A program made the translations under genes and the position numbers. From positions 62,001 to 126,000 of the forward strand of contig NZ_RWIM01000099.1 in the NCBI RefSeq assembly GCF_009764645.1: a stretch of DNA of 64,000 nt. The letters are read 5' to 3'. Shown here in pieces: positions 1 through 8,803 of this stretch; the stretch's first letter is position 1; each line of letters begins with the position of its first letter. The stretch is from Pseudomonas sp. PB106 (GTDB lineage: Bacteria > Pseudomonadota > Gammaproteobacteria > Pseudomonadales > Pseudomonadaceae). The notes beneath the pieces were generated by a model. It did no database searches. It was not told where the DNA came from and saw only the letters and a program-made list of their open reading frames with translations.

Positions 1-173
1 GCGGTGGTCTGGCGGCGATCGCGCACGAAGACCTTCACGCCCAGCGCTTCCTCCATTTGCGTCAGGGCCTGGCTCGCGCCGGACTGGGTAATGCCATAAC
101 GCTCGGCGGCGCGGGATACGTTTTCAGCGTCGGCGACGGCGACCAGTAGTCGCCAGTGCATCAGGTTCATCAT
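1..173 (-). CDS. LysR-family transcriptional regulator, N-terminal part (cut by window start)
   Basis: The minus strand reads MMNLMHWRLL and continues through a LysR winged helix-turn-helix with AAERYGITQSGASQAL as the recognition region. Only about 57 residues are inside the window, so the effector domain cannot be seen. ATG at 173 is used; a second ATG follows directly at 170. The gene is divergent from the efflux pump that starts at 274 with about 100 bp between them, the usual arrangement for a LysR regulator and its target. Control of that pump is an inference from position. Confidence 0.8.
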   Translation of the reverse strand, partial: MMNLMHWRLLVAVADAENVSRAAERYGITQSGASQALTQMEEALGVKVFVRDRRQTT

Positions 174-273
174 CTCAGTAGTTCCTCTTATGCTCGGGTA
201 ATCGATATTTAATTTTACGAAGCACCTGCACGCCCTCAGGATCGCCCCTGAATACACAGTGAGGTGTTGCCAA

Positions 274-1647
274 GTGAGTGAAGTCCAGTCAAAGGAGCTG
301 ACGGCCAGAACGGCCTCGGCGGTTCCTGTTCTCATCAGCGTGGCGGTGAGTTCGTTCATGGTTGCGCTGGATGTCACGGCGTTGAATGTGGCGCTGCCCA
401 GCATCGGTCAGGACTTGTCGACCGGGATGGATCGCCTGCAATGGATTGCCGGTGCCTACACGTTGGTGTTCGCCAGTTTGCTGTTGTCAGCGGGCGCGTT
501 GAGTGACCGCTTGGGTGCGCGCAAGGTGTTCGTGTTTGCGTTGTTGGTGTTCACCCTGGCATCGGTGGCCTGTGGACTGGCGCCCAACGTGGTCGCTCTG
601 ATCGGCGCCCGCGCGGTGCAAGGCATCGGTGCGGCATTGATGCTGCCGGGTTCCATGGCATTGCTGGTCGAAGCGTTCCCGGATGCCCAGCGTCGGGCGC
701 GGGCCGTGGCTCTGTGGGGCGGTATTTCGGCATTAGCGTTGGTGGCCGGGCCGTTGCTCGGTGGGGCGCTGGTGGAATGGTTGAACTGGCGCTCGATTTT
801 TTATCTGAACGTACCGTTTTGTCTGTTGGCGCTGGCCTGCTGCCTATCGCGTAGAAGTGCCTTGGCGGTGCAGCCGCGATCCATCGATTGGGCAGGGCAA
901 ACGCTGTCGGCACTGGCGTTGGTGTCATTGATCTTTGCCCTGATCGAGGGGCCTGTGTGGGGCTGGCAACATCCTTGGGTGGTGGCGACGTTGCTGGCCG
1001 CGCTGGCGTTGGCGGTAGCTTTCATTTATTCGCAGAAAAAACAGCGTGAACCGATGTTGCCGTTGAGCCTGTTTGCCTCGAGGACGTTTTCCGCCGCGAT
1101 CGGTGCGGGGTTCCTGCAAACCCTGGCGTATTACGGCAGCCTGTTCGTGCTGCCGTTTGCCTTGCAAGGGCAGGGGCGCAGCCCGGTCGAGGTCGGTGTG
1201 GCGATGATCCCGATGACCATTGCGACCGGCGTGATGGCCAGTCTGTCGGGGCGTCTGTCGAATCTGTTCGGTGCGCGGACGGTCGGTGCCGCTGGCATGT
1301 TGTGTGGCGCGCTGGGCGCGGCGTTGTTGGCGTTGTATGGCCTGGATCGGCTCAGCCTGTTGATCGGTGGCCTGTTGATCGGCCTCGGTGGCGCGACGTT
1401 GCCGGTGATTGTCGGCGCATGCCTGGCCAGCGTGCCGAGCGGCAAGGTCGGGGTCGGCTCGGGCGTACTCAACGCCGCGCGGCAATGTGGCGGCGTGACC
1501 GGCATTGCTTTGCTGGGGGCCGCCCTTGAGGGGGCGGGACGTTCCAGTGGTGCGTTGTCGATCATTGCCCTGGCGTTTCTCGCTGCCGGCCTGTTGACGG
1601 TGTTGCGGTTGTACACCGTCGAGGTCGATACGGTGAGTGAATGCTGA
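274..1647 (+). CDS. MFS drug/metabolite efflux transporter, DHA2 (EmrB/QacA) type
   Basis: An inner-membrane proton antiporter of 457 residues, hydrophobic throughout and in the range of 14-helix DHA2 pumps. Family motifs are visible near the N-terminus: LDVTALNVALP in the first helix and the motif A loop GALSDRLGARKVF between helices 2 and 3. GTG at 274 is preferred because GAGGTG lies about 8 nt upstream; a GTG at 259 would extend it by five residues but has no ribosome site. It is divergent from the LysR gene at the window edge and converges on the UbiD cluster. It could export the product of that cluster, but nothing in the sequence proves a link. The substrate is unknown. Confidence 0.85.
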   Translation: MSEVQSKELTARTASAVPVLISVAVSSFMVALDVTALNVALPSIGQDLSTGMDRLQWIAGAYTLVFASLLLSAGALSDRLGARKVFVFALLVFTLASVACGLAPNVVALIGARAVQGIGAALMLPGSMALLVEAFPDAQRRARAVALWGGISALALVAGPLLGGALVEWLNWRSIFYLNVPFCLLALACCLSRRSALAVQPRSIDWAGQTLSALALVSLIFALIEGPVWGWQHPWVVATLLAALALAVAFIYSQKKQREPMLPLSLFASRTFSAAIGAGFLQTLAYYGSLFVLPFALQGQGRSPVEVGVAMIPMTIATGVMASLSGRLSNLFGARTVGAAGMLCGALGAALLALYGLDRLSLLIGGLLIGLGGATLPVIVGACLASVPSGKVGVGSGVLNAARQCGGVTGIALLGAALEGAGRSSGALSIIALAFLAAGLLTVLRLYTVEVDTVSEC

Positions 1648-1679
1648 GCGGTACAGGACCGCGGAGTGTTCGAATGGGT

Positions 1680-1729
1680 CAACGATGGGTTGCCGGGTCG
1701 CGAGTGTGCGAGCAGGCAACCCATCGTTG
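1680..1729. repeat. 15-bp perfect inverted repeat between convergent genes
   Basis: The arm at 1680-1694 (CAACGATGGGTTGCC) is exactly complementary to 1715-1729, with a 20-nt loop. It lies in the 180 bp between the convergent efflux gene and UbiD gene. No T-run follows on either strand, so it may be a factor-dependent or bidirectional stop, or a small palindromic repeat. A weaker 7-bp hairpin (GGCAGGG with CCCTGCC, 1763-1786) follows. Confidence 0.6.
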
Positions 1730-1828
1730 CGATGTAGCGTTCGATTGTGAAAGAGCGGTTTCGGCAGGGGCTAAAGCGTCCCTGCCAAAGGTGTTTCATA
1801 AAACGTTGTTCAGGCTCGAATCAGCGGG

Positions 1829-3331
1829 TTACTCACCAGCATCCAGCGTGTTGTCGAATGCAGTAATGGCAGGTGCTTCACCGGACAAGCCGAGGTTGCT
1901 CCAGCGCTCACGAACACGTTCGTAAACGGATTCGCGCAGCAATGTGCGGGTCGGGAAATTACGGATGTTGCGGTAATCCTTGCAGGCGTTGATCAGCGCT
2001 TTGGAGCCGAAGAAACGCTTTTCCGGAGGGTTCTGCGCCGGGTCCAGCGGTGAGCCTCGGGTATTGCGCAGAATATCGATGTCATCGCTGGGCGTGGCGC
2101 GGGTCGCCATGGCCCAGAGCACCTGGTTCATGTCGGTCGGATCGACGTCCTCATCCACCGCGACAATCCATTTGGTGATGTAGGCCCCGCCTGGCACCTG
2201 ACCGGCGAGTGCCAACGCCTGGGCGGCGTGGCCGGCGTATTTCTGTTCCAGACTGATCACGATCATGCCGAATGCACCGGCAGCCGCCGGCGGGCAATAC
2301 ACGCCCTTGATACCTTGAATGCCGAGCTTGTCGAGGTCATTCCAGATCTTCGCCGAACGGATTGTCGAGAAAAACGCGCTCTGCTCGTTCGACGGGAAAT
2401 CCGCCATTAACGCGTTGGTCAGGATGGGCCGGGTGCGGTAGTGCAGGGCGGTGACTTCGATCAGCGGGCAATCGATGTCCTTGTAGCCGTAGTAGCCGGT
2501 GAATTCGCCAAACGGCCCTTCTTCGCGAGTCGAACCTGGACGAATCACGCCTTCAATGACGATCTCCGCCGCCGCCGGAATCAACAGGTCCGAGTGTTGG
2601 GCGCGCACCACTTCAATCGGCTTGCCTTTGATGCCCCCGGCGAAATCGAACTCCGATACACCCGGTGGCAACGATTGCGAGCCCACCACCATCATCAAGG
2701 GGTCGACGCCCCACGCGGCGGCGACGGGCAAGGCTTCGCCGCGCGCCCAGGCCTGATGAATGTGGCGCAGCGCATCCTTGCCCGGTGCCAGCGACAGGCC
2801 GACTTCGCGCGGGCCCTGAATCATCATGCGATAGGTGCCGACGTTGAGGTAGCCGGATTCCAGGTCGCGGGTGAACACGGCATCTGCGGTGCCGGCATAA
2901 GCGCCGCCGTCCCGTGGCCAGTGCTTGGGGATCGGCAAACGGGTCAGGTCGATGTCGTTGCCGGTCAGGGTGTTCTGGTAGATCGGAGCCTCGTCGGCGC
3001 GCACTTCAAGCGGGGCGATGCTGTTTTTCAATTTATCCTTGGTGCGCCGGATCAACTCCATGGTTGGCGTATCCGTTGGCTGCTCAAGGGTGATCGCGGT
3101 GCGCGCGACACTCGGCCCGAAGATGTTCCATAAATGTCGCAAGCCCAGCGGCGAGTCGGCCTGCTCGAACAACACGGCGGGTGAGGCGGGCTGACGGGCG
3201 ACCAGATAGGTGATCGCGCTCATTTCCTCTTCAGGGTCGACGGGTTGGGTGATGGTCTGCAATTCGCCGATTTTTTCGGCGCGGGCCAACCAGTCGCGAA
3301 GGTCGGCAACGGGTTCAATTTGCTCATTCAT
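1829..3331 (-). CDS. UbiD-family prenyl-FMN-dependent decarboxylase
   Basis: A 500-residue member of the UbiD/ferulic-acid decarboxylase family, which (de)carboxylates aromatic or alpha,beta-unsaturated acids with prenylated FMN. The catalytic Arg-Glu-Glu set is recognisable: R168 in GTYRMM, and E271 and E276 in EGPFGEFTGYYG, with the five-residue spacing of fungal Fdc1. The start is ATG 3331 (MNEQIEP); a longer frame to 3391 overlaps the intergenic gap. It is the last gene of the minus-strand cluster that starts at 7051. No UbiX-type prenyltransferase is in the window, so the cofactor must come from elsewhere. Being inside a non-ubiquinone cluster, it is unlikely to be the housekeeping UbiD. 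The substrate is not predictable. Confidence 0.88.
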   Translation of the reverse strand: MNEQIEPVADLRDWLARAEKIGELQTITQPVDPEEEMSAITYLVARQPASPAVLFEQADSPLGLRHLWNIFGPSVARTAITLEQPTDTPTMELIRRTKDKLKNSIAPLEVRADEAPIYQNTLTGNDIDLTRLPIPKHWPRDGGAYAGTADAVFTRDLESGYLNVGTYRMMIQGPREVGLSLAPGKDALRHIHQAWARGEALPVAAAWGVDPLMMVVGSQSLPPGVSEFDFAGGIKGKPIEVVRAQHSDLLIPAAAEIVIEGVIRPGSTREEGPFGEFTGYYGYKDIDCPLIEVTALHYRTRPILTNALMADFPSNEQSAFFSTIRSAKIWNDLDKLGIQGIKGVYCPPAAAGAFGMIVISLEQKYAGHAAQALALAGQVPGGAYITKWIVAVDEDVDPTDMNQVLWAMATRATPSDDIDILRNTRGSPLDPAQNPPEKRFFGSKALINACKDYRNIRNFPTRTLLRESVYERVRERWSNLGLSGEAPAITAFDNTLDAGE

Positions 3332-3394
3332 TGTGTGTATCCACTGGAAACGGAAAAAGCGGCGCGCGGATGACTCCGCGCGCCGCTGCAAGGA

Positions 3395-3829
3395 TCAACG
3401 TTTGTCGAACGAGTACTTCCCGGGGCCCAACAGGCAGAGGAAAAGGAAACCGCCGGCAATGCTCACGTTCTTGAAAAAATGCACGAACAGCGTGTGATGG
3501 TCGGCCGGGTTGGATGCGTTCCAGAACGCATGCCCGATGATTCCCGTGCCAATCGTGTAGACCACGAAAATCGCCGCGATGGGCCGGGTCCAGAAACCGA
3601 ACAGCAGCGCCAGGCCACCAAAGAATTCGACGAGGGTCGCCACGATTGCGGTGAACTCGGGAATCGGCGCATCCACCGATTTCAGGTAGGTGACGAAGCT
3701 GCCGTGGTCAGTCACGTAGGTGAAGCCGAAGTAGCCGTAGAGGATCAGAATCATGATCCGCGCCAGCAGAATCATCACATCGCGTTGGTCGTCGAAGAGT
3801 TGATAACGTAGGTACATTCCATTGCTCAC
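3395..3829 (-). CDS. DoxX-family integral membrane protein
   Basis: A 144-residue protein with four hydrophobic segments and the DoxX-type pattern around FFGGLALLFGFWTRPIAAIF, ending in GPGKYSFDKR. DoxX proteins are inner-membrane proteins linked to quinone or sulfur redox chemistry, but most members have no defined role. The frame starts with GTG at 3829, two bases after the stop of the dehydrogenase upstream; an ATG four codons later (3817) is an alternative. It sits between the 2-hydroxyacid dehydrogenase and UbiD genes and is probably co-transcribed. A link to electron transfer for the pathway is inference. Confidence 0.8.
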   Translation of the reverse strand: MSNGMYLRYQLFDDQRDVMILLARIMILILYGYFGFTYVTDHGSFVTYLKSVDAPIPEFTAIVATLVEFFGGLALLFGFWTRPIAAIFVVYTIGTGIIGHAFWNASNPADHHTLFVHFFKNVSIAGGFLFLCLLGPGKYSFDKR

Positions 3830-3831
3830 TA

Positions 3832-4866
3832 TCAGATTGGAAAAGGGATGGTGCTGGCCGGGGCCGTGACCGGCTTGCGCGCCGCAAACTCAAACACTTG
3901 CGGGTTCACCGCGTTGTCTGGATTCGGCTGACCATCGAACACATCGAGAAGGTTGCCGGCTGCCAGCACGGCCATGCGCGTCACGGCCTCACGGGAAACA
4001 CCGGCCAGGTGCGGCGAGCAGATCACGTTGTCGAGGCTCGGCAGACCGCTGGCGTGCGGCGGTGGTTCGGGCAGGAACACGTCCAGGGCCGCGCCGGCGA
4101 TGCGTTTCTCGACCAGCAACTGATACAGCGCCTGCTCGTTGACAATGCCGCCGCGCGCGGTGTTGATCAGGTAGGCATGGGGTTGCAGCAGGGCCAGCCG
4201 CTGCGCCGACAACAGCCCGACGGTTTGCGGCGTTTTTGGGCAATGCACGCTGATGTAGTCCGCCGACGCCAGACCAGCCTCCAGTTGTGCCACGGGTTGC
4301 ACGCCGAGGGGCAGATCCTGCACGTCGATATACGGGTCGTAGACCTTGACGCGCATGCCGAACGCCAGGCACAGCGTGGCCACCCGACTGCCGATCCGCC
4401 CGCAGCCGATCAACAGCACTTCACGACCTTCCAGTTCACTGGGCAGGTAGTCGTAGCGCTGATGCCAGTCACCGCCGCGCACCAGGCCGGTCAACGCTTC
4501 GGTGCGTTTGGCCAAGGCAAGCATGAAACTCAGGGTGTGTTCGGCGACGGCACGGTGATTGGCATCGGCGCAGACCATCACCGGGATGTGTGCATCGGAC
4601 ATCGCCGCAATATCGACAGCGTCAAATCCGACACCAATACGCGACACCACTTGCAGTCCGCGCGCCAGGGCCAGTTCGGTGGCGCCGAAACGGGTCAGTC
4701 CAAGCACCACGCCGTGCACGGCATCGTAGCTGTCGAGCAACGCCTGGAACTGGCTCTGCTCCAAGGTGTTGTGAAACTCGACCACTTCGATGTCGTCGCG
4801 CTCATGCAGCATCCGTTTGCCTTCGGCCCCCAGGATATGGGCGATCAATACGCGTTTTTTGCTCAT
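3832..4866 (-). CDS. D-isomer-specific 2-hydroxyacid dehydrogenase (NAD(P)-dependent)
   Basis: A 344-residue member of the D-2-hydroxyacid dehydrogenase family, which interconverts 2-oxoacids and D-2-hydroxyacids. The dinucleotide site is GCGRIG (G154, G156, G159). The catalytic triad is R238 in NTARGG, E267 and H286 in SPHLAG. Its ATG overlaps the stop of the upstream dioxygenase gene as ATGA (4863-4866), so translation is probably coupled. PGDH-like and glyoxylate-reductase-like members look alike at this level. In this cluster it probably acts on a pathway intermediate rather than serine or glyoxylate, which is inference. Confidence 0.9.
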   Translation of the reverse strand: MSKKRVLIAHILGAEGKRMLHERDDIEVVEFHNTLEQSQFQALLDSYDAVHGVVLGLTRFGATELALARGLQVVSRIGVGFDAVDIAAMSDAHIPVMVCADANHRAVAEHTLSFMLALAKRTEALTGLVRGGDWHQRYDYLPSELEGREVLLIGCGRIGSRVATLCLAFGMRVKVYDPYIDVQDLPLGVQPVAQLEAGLASADYISVHCPKTPQTVGLLSAQRLALLQPHAYLINTARGGIVNEQALYQLLVEKRIAGAALDVFLPEPPPHASGLPSLDNVICSPHLAGVSREAVTRMAVLAAGNLLDVFDGQPNPDNAVNPQVFEFAARKPVTAPASTIPFPI

Positions 4867-5735
4867 GCGACATGCTCCTGTGCCACGTCGGGTGCGAAGA
4901 ACGCACCGTCGTTGACGCCGATGCGAAACATCACCCGTTGCGCATCACGCGGCAGTGCCGTGGCGCAGTGCAGTACCGAACGGTTGTCCCAGATCAACAG
5001 ATCGTTGGCTTCCCACTGATAGTTGAAGACCCGTTCGGAAGTCAGGGCAAAGGCAAAAATCTCGTCGAGCAGGGCCCGGCTTTGTTCTTGTGAATATCCG
5101 TTGATATGCGTGGTGTAGCCGGGGTTGACGTACAGGCTTTCACGCTGAGTGCGCGGGTGGATGGCGACCGTTGGGTGGGTACTGGCGGGGAAGGTCTGTG
5201 CCAGGCGACTGAAAATCTCCTGGATCGATTCGCCGACATCGTCTGCCTTGACTTTGTAGGTCCAGCGCACGTCATGGACGGCCTGGCGATTTTTCACCCG
5301 CTCGTAGAGATCCTTGGGCAGATCGTCGTACACCGATTGCATGTCGACGAACAAGGTATCGCCACCGGCCTCGGGGATCTGCTGGGCATGCAGCATCGTC
5401 AATGGCAGTGGTTCGGCCAGGTAACTGGAGTCGCTGTGCCACATGTTGCCGAGTTTGCGTGCGCCCACCGCACCGTCGCCGTTACGGTTGTTGATCACCA
5501 GGATGTTCGGGTACGCCGGATCGTGATAACTCTTGAGCTTGAACTGCTCAAGCTCACCGAAGCAGGCGGCGAACTGTTGATAGCCCTCGCGGGTCAACGT
5601 CTGGTTTTTCACCGCCACTACTTTACGTTCGTAAACCAGCTCCTGAAGGGCACGGATGTCGCTCAGAGAGGCTGTATTGATGTCGAAGTCCGTCACCGCC
5701 GTGACGAAGCTGTCTGCTAGATCCGTTCGCTTCAC
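4863..5735 (-). CDS. TauD/TfdA-family Fe(II)/2-oxoglutarate-dependent dioxygenase
   Basis: A 290-residue non-haem iron oxygenase that would couple 2-oxoglutarate decarboxylation to hydroxylation of a small substrate. The facial triad is clear: H100 and D102 in MWHSDSSY and H256 in SVLHCAT. The 2-oxoglutarate-binding arginine is R267 or R271 near RVMFRIGV. Length and motif spacing suit TauD/TfdA enzymes. It is followed by the dehydrogenase with a 4-bp overlap and preceded by the alpha-oxoamine synthase 26 bp away. No sulfonate or taurine genes are nearby, so taurine use is unlikely; a tailoring role in a biosynthetic pathway fits better. Confidence 0.9.
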   Translation of the reverse strand: MKRTDLADSFVTAVTDFDINTASLSDIRALQELVYERKVVAVKNQTLTREGYQQFAACFGELEQFKLKSYHDPAYPNILVINNRNGDGAVGARKLGNMWHSDSSYLAEPLPLTMLHAQQIPEAGGDTLFVDMQSVYDDLPKDLYERVKNRQAVHDVRWTYKVKADDVGESIQEIFSRLAQTFPASTHPTVAIHPRTQRESLYVNPGYTTHINGYSQEQSRALLDEIFAFALTSERVFNYQWEANDLLIWDNRSVLHCATALPRDAQRVMFRIGVNDGAFFAPDVAQEHVA

Positions 5736-5761
5736 GCTGAATATCTCCCCGGATACGTCGA

Positions 5762-7051
5762 TCAGATGGTCAACGCGGCAGCGGCTTGACCCGCCGACAC
5801 GAGGCCTGCGTGATCACTGCTTTTGAGCATCAGACTCAGGTCGAGGATGTCCGCCGGGTTGTGCGCCGAGGTAATTGCCATGCGCAGTGCGGCCTGACCG
5901 CGCGGTACGGTCGGGAAGAACACCACCGAGGTGTAATGACCCTGCTGCAACAGGTATTCACCTTTGGCAATCGCTTCCACTTCGTTGCCGATGCGTACGA
6001 TGCGGATCGGCAGTTCGCTGCCGCTGGTTTCGGTCGGGATCAGGCTGTCGAACAGCTGGATGTTGTTGCGCAGCGAACGCTGCAACTTGTGCAACTCAGG
6101 GGTGGCATGGATCTCGGCCGACGCCAGGGCAGCACCGACCGCCGCCATGTTTGGCGCGCAGGAGAAACCGTAAGTCGGGGCGTAGCGACGGATCGAGTTC
6201 TCGATGTGCTTGCTGCCCAGCATCAGCAGGCCGCCGGCAGCGCCATAACCCTTGCCCAGCGAAGCGGCGACGATGGTTTTCTCGTCCAGACCGTCCAGTT
6301 GCGAACGTACGAAGCCCTCACCGTGCTGGCCAACCACGGAGATGCCATGGGCGTCGTCGAGGTAGACGAACAGGCCGTATTTGTCTTGCAGGGCGCGCAG
6401 TTCACGCACGGGTGCAGCGCCGCCCATCGAATAGGCACCGTCGCCGACATAGGCCACTTTGCGGCCGCTCTGGCAAAGACGCTCAAGGTGTTCGAGATCG
6501 TTGTGTTCAATCACGATCACCTCGGTTTCTTCGCGCAATACCGGGATGTGATACTGCAGAGTGACGTGGGCGAAGCGGTCGAACGCGATCAGCGGTTTCT
6601 CGCCATCGGTAAACAGGCCGGCGGCGAGCAGAGGAAGGGCGCCCATGTTGGCGGCGGCAACCGTCGGGAAAACCACCACGCCATTGACGTCGAACAGCTT
6701 GGCCAGCGTATGTTCCAGGCGCACCAGCGGCTCAGCCGAGAGGCGGGTACGTGCGACCGAGAAGTGCACCGACGGGATTTCATCCATCGAGGCCTTGGCG
6801 GCGGCGAGTACTTTCGGGTGGCTGTCGAGATTGAGGTAACCGCAACGGGTGTAGTCGATCACTTCCTTGCCGCTGGTGGCGATTTCGATGCGACGGTTAT
6901 CGAGGACTCGGCAAGACACCCCCATCAGACCTTTTTCGTACGCAGCGTCGAAATGCGGGCGGCTGATTTCAGCCATGCGCGAGGCATTGCGTGCTTTCAG
7001 TTGTGGGGCTTTTTCGTCCTGGCTTTTGTTCAAATCAACTGCGTTATTCAC
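5762..7051 (-). CDS. Alpha-oxoamine synthase family PLP enzyme (AONS/KBL/CqsA-like)
   Basis: A 429-residue fold-type I PLP enzyme of the family that condenses an amino acid with an acyl thioester (BioF, Kbl, HemA, CqsA). Visible sites are the DDAHG motif (D232-H235) and the PLP lysine K267 in SLGKGYGAAGG; GDGAYSMGG matches the family. It is not beside biotin or threonine-degradation genes, so BioF or Kbl roles are unlikely. It is the first gene of the minus-strand cluster, with a divergent LysR regulator at 7194. It is probably the chain-forming enzyme of an unassigned small-molecule pathway. Amino-acid and acyl substrates cannot be read from sequence; an autoinducer synthase of CqsA type is one possibility. 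Confidence 0.85.
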   Translation of the reverse strand: MNNAVDLNKSQDEKAPQLKARNASRMAEISRPHFDAAYEKGLMGVSCRVLDNRRIEIATSGKEVIDYTRCGYLNLDSHPKVLAAAKASMDEIPSVHFSVARTRLSAEPLVRLEHTLAKLFDVNGVVVFPTVAAANMGALPLLAAGLFTDGEKPLIAFDRFAHVTLQYHIPVLREETEVIVIEHNDLEHLERLCQSGRKVAYVGDGAYSMGGAAPVRELRALQDKYGLFVYLDDAHGISVVGQHGEGFVRSQLDGLDEKTIVAASLGKGYGAAGGLLMLGSKHIENSIRRYAPTYGFSCAPNMAAVGAALASAEIHATPELHKLQRSLRNNIQLFDSLIPTETSGSELPIRIVRIGNEVEAIAKGEYLLQQGHYTSVVFFPTVPRGQAALRMAITSAHNPADILDLSLMLKSSDHAGLVSAGQAAAALTI

Positions 7052-7193
7052 GGCGATCTCATCCTATGAGTGGGCGTTTTCGTAGCCGTTATGGCCCGAA
7101 AGCGTCGCTAGGATCCTCGACCCTTGAAACATTTTGCAAAGGACTTCTTGGGTGCTACCTTATGACAAAATCTCATGAGCATTAGCCCGTCTT
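7052..7193. promoter_or_regulatory. Divergent promoter region between oxoamine synthase and LysR genes
   Basis: These 142 bp separate the divergent starts at 7051 and 7194 and must hold both promoters. The part at 7120-7190 is AT-richer than the surroundings and contains TTATGACAAAATCTCATGAG, a short partly palindromic stretch that could be the LysR operator. The exact site is not resolvable by eye. Confidence 0.4.
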
Positions 7194-8120
7194 ATGGTCG
7201 CCAGAATTCCTTCCCTCAATGGATTGAGAGCATTTGAATCGGCTGCTCGCCATATGAGTTTTACCAAAGCAGCCGAAGAGCTGAACGTCACCCAGACCGC
7301 GATCAGCCACCAGATCCGCCGGCTGGAAGACGAACTCGGAATCCGCCTGTTTCTGCGCCTCAAGGATGGTCTGGCGTTGACCACAGAGGGGCATGCTTAT
7401 CTGCCCGGCATCCGCTCGGCCTTCCATGAGCTGCGTTACTCCACGGAAATGCTCCGCGAGTCGACCAACAACAGCGTGTTGACCATCAGCACACTGGTGT
7501 CATTGGCCTCCAAATGGCTGCTGCCGCGTCTGGCCTCGTTTCAGGACGCGTTTCCCAATATCGACGTGCGCGTAACCGCATCCACCGACCTGGTGGACTT
7601 TCGCAAGGGCGGTATCGACGCTGCGATTCGCTATGGGTTTGGCGACTGGAAGGGGCTGCGCGCGGACTGGCTGATGTCCGATGAGATTTTTCCGGTGTGC
7701 AGCCCCAAATTGCTCACCGGCCCCAAAGCCTTGAAGAAGCCGGTGGATCTGGCCAATCACACGTTGCTGCAAGTCAGCGGCATGACCAGCAATGACTGGA
7801 ACATGTGGCTCAGCGCCGCCGGGCAACCGAAAAAACTGGCTGAAGGCACGCGGCTGACTTTCGACCTCGCCATGATGGCCGTGCAGGCTGCCATCGACGG
7901 TCTGGGCGTTTGTATCGGTCGTTCGACCTATGTCGATGATGATTTGAAGGCCGGAAAACTGGTGGCGCCGTTCAACCTCAAGCTGAAATCCGACCTGGGC
8001 TTTTATCTGGTGACACCACTGGAAATTGCCGAGTCGAAAAAGGTTGTTGCGTTCAGAACCTGGCTGATCGATCTGGTGCAAAACGCTGACATTGCGTCCC
8101 TGCCGCAAACCGCGCCATGA
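7194..8120 (+). CDS. LysR-family regulator, GcvA-like
   Basis: A 308-residue regulator with the winged helix-turn-helix at about residues 15-70 (SFTKAAEELNVTQTAISHQI), of the GcvA/AmpR-like subgroup, followed by a periplasmic-binding-protein-like effector domain. It starts 142 bp from the oxoamine synthase gene on the opposite strand, so it is the best candidate regulator of the 1829-7051 cluster. No glycine-cleavage genes are near, so this is not gcvA itself. The inducer is unknown and may be a pathway intermediate. Confidence 0.88.
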   Translation: MVARIPSLNGLRAFESAARHMSFTKAAEELNVTQTAISHQIRRLEDELGIRLFLRLKDGLALTTEGHAYLPGIRSAFHELRYSTEMLRESTNNSVLTISTLVSLASKWLLPRLASFQDAFPNIDVRVTASTDLVDFRKGGIDAAIRYGFGDWKGLRADWLMSDEIFPVCSPKLLTGPKALKKPVDLANHTLLQVSGMTSNDWNMWLSAAGQPKKLAEGTRLTFDLAMMAVQAAIDGLGVCIGRSTYVDDDLKAGKLVAPFNLKLKSDLGFYLVTPLEIAESKKVVAFRTWLIDLVQNADIASLPQTAP

Positions 8121-8257
8121 CGCGCAGCGTGTATCGGCCTGTATCAGGCAGGTCGCGCGACACACTGGCTCGATAAACCCTGGCATCTCGACACAGTGCG
8201 CTTACACGCAGCGCTCAACGTAGTGACTCCCATCACGACTGCTCTGAGGGCTGCATC

Positions 8258-8671
8258 ATGCAACGTACTCTGTTAATCGCCACCGCCACCGGAATGCTGA
8301 CACTCGCCGGTTTGGTTCACGCCGCGCAAACGCCGTCCATGAACTGGCAGCAAGGGCTCAGCCGCACGGATCTGGTCCATCAGGATCTCGGCGCGGCTGA
8401 CCGCGAAGTGCTGCAAGCCCGTGTCGATTTCGATCCGGGGGTGACCTCGCCAAAACATTCTCACCCGGGCGTAGAGATCGCTTATGTCATCAGCGGCACC
8501 TTCGAATATCAACTGGAAGGCCGGGCGCCGGTGACGCTGAAAGCCGGGGACTCGCTGTTCATCCCGGCCGGCGTGGCTCATGTGGCGAGGAATGTCGGCA
8601 GCGAAAAAGGTTCGGAACTGGCGACCTATATCGTCGAAAAGCAGCGACCATTGCTGCAGTTGCAGCAGTAA
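8258..8671 (+). CDS. Exported single-domain cupin protein
   Basis: A 137-residue protein with a classical signal peptide (hydrophobic core to GLVHAAQ, cleavage near residue 22) and one cupin barrel at about residues 45-125. The first cupin motif PKHSHPGVEIAYVISG supplies His/His/Glu ligands and the second has AGVAHVARN. A periplasmic metal-bound cupin is expected, but the reaction is unknown. It is preceded by an unrelated LysR gene on the same strand and followed by the 1104-residue gene. No operon partner is evident. Confidence 0.85.
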   Translation: MQRTLLIATATGMLTLAGLVHAAQTPSMNWQQGLSRTDLVHQDLGAADREVLQARVDFDPGVTSPKHSHPGVEIAYVISGTFEYQLEGRAPVTLKAGDSLFIPAGVAHVARNVGSEKGSELATYIVEKQRPLLQLQQ

Positions 8672-8803
8672 TAGTTAGCGGGTGTAATCACGGTGCCATC
8701 ATCGCGGGCGAATTTGTTTATTGCGCCCGCGTGACGCCCGCGCCAGTCTATTTCGACACTGCACAATCCCAGGGTGAGCCTGCACCCTGGTCAAGGAGAA
8801 CGC

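Noticed and set aside
5786-7069. A 427-codon plus-strand open frame opposite the oxoamine synthase gene
   Set aside because: The minus strand shows intact PLP-enzyme motifs; the plus frame has none.
7194-8120. gcvA, regulator of glycine cleavage
   Set aside because: Similar subgroup only; no glycine-cleavage genes are near and the gene is divergent from the oxoamine synthase.
8704-8730. Hairpin GCGGGCG/CGCCCGC after the cupin gene as a terminator
   Set aside because: Only 7 bp with a 13-nt loop and no T-run; too weak to list as a feature.
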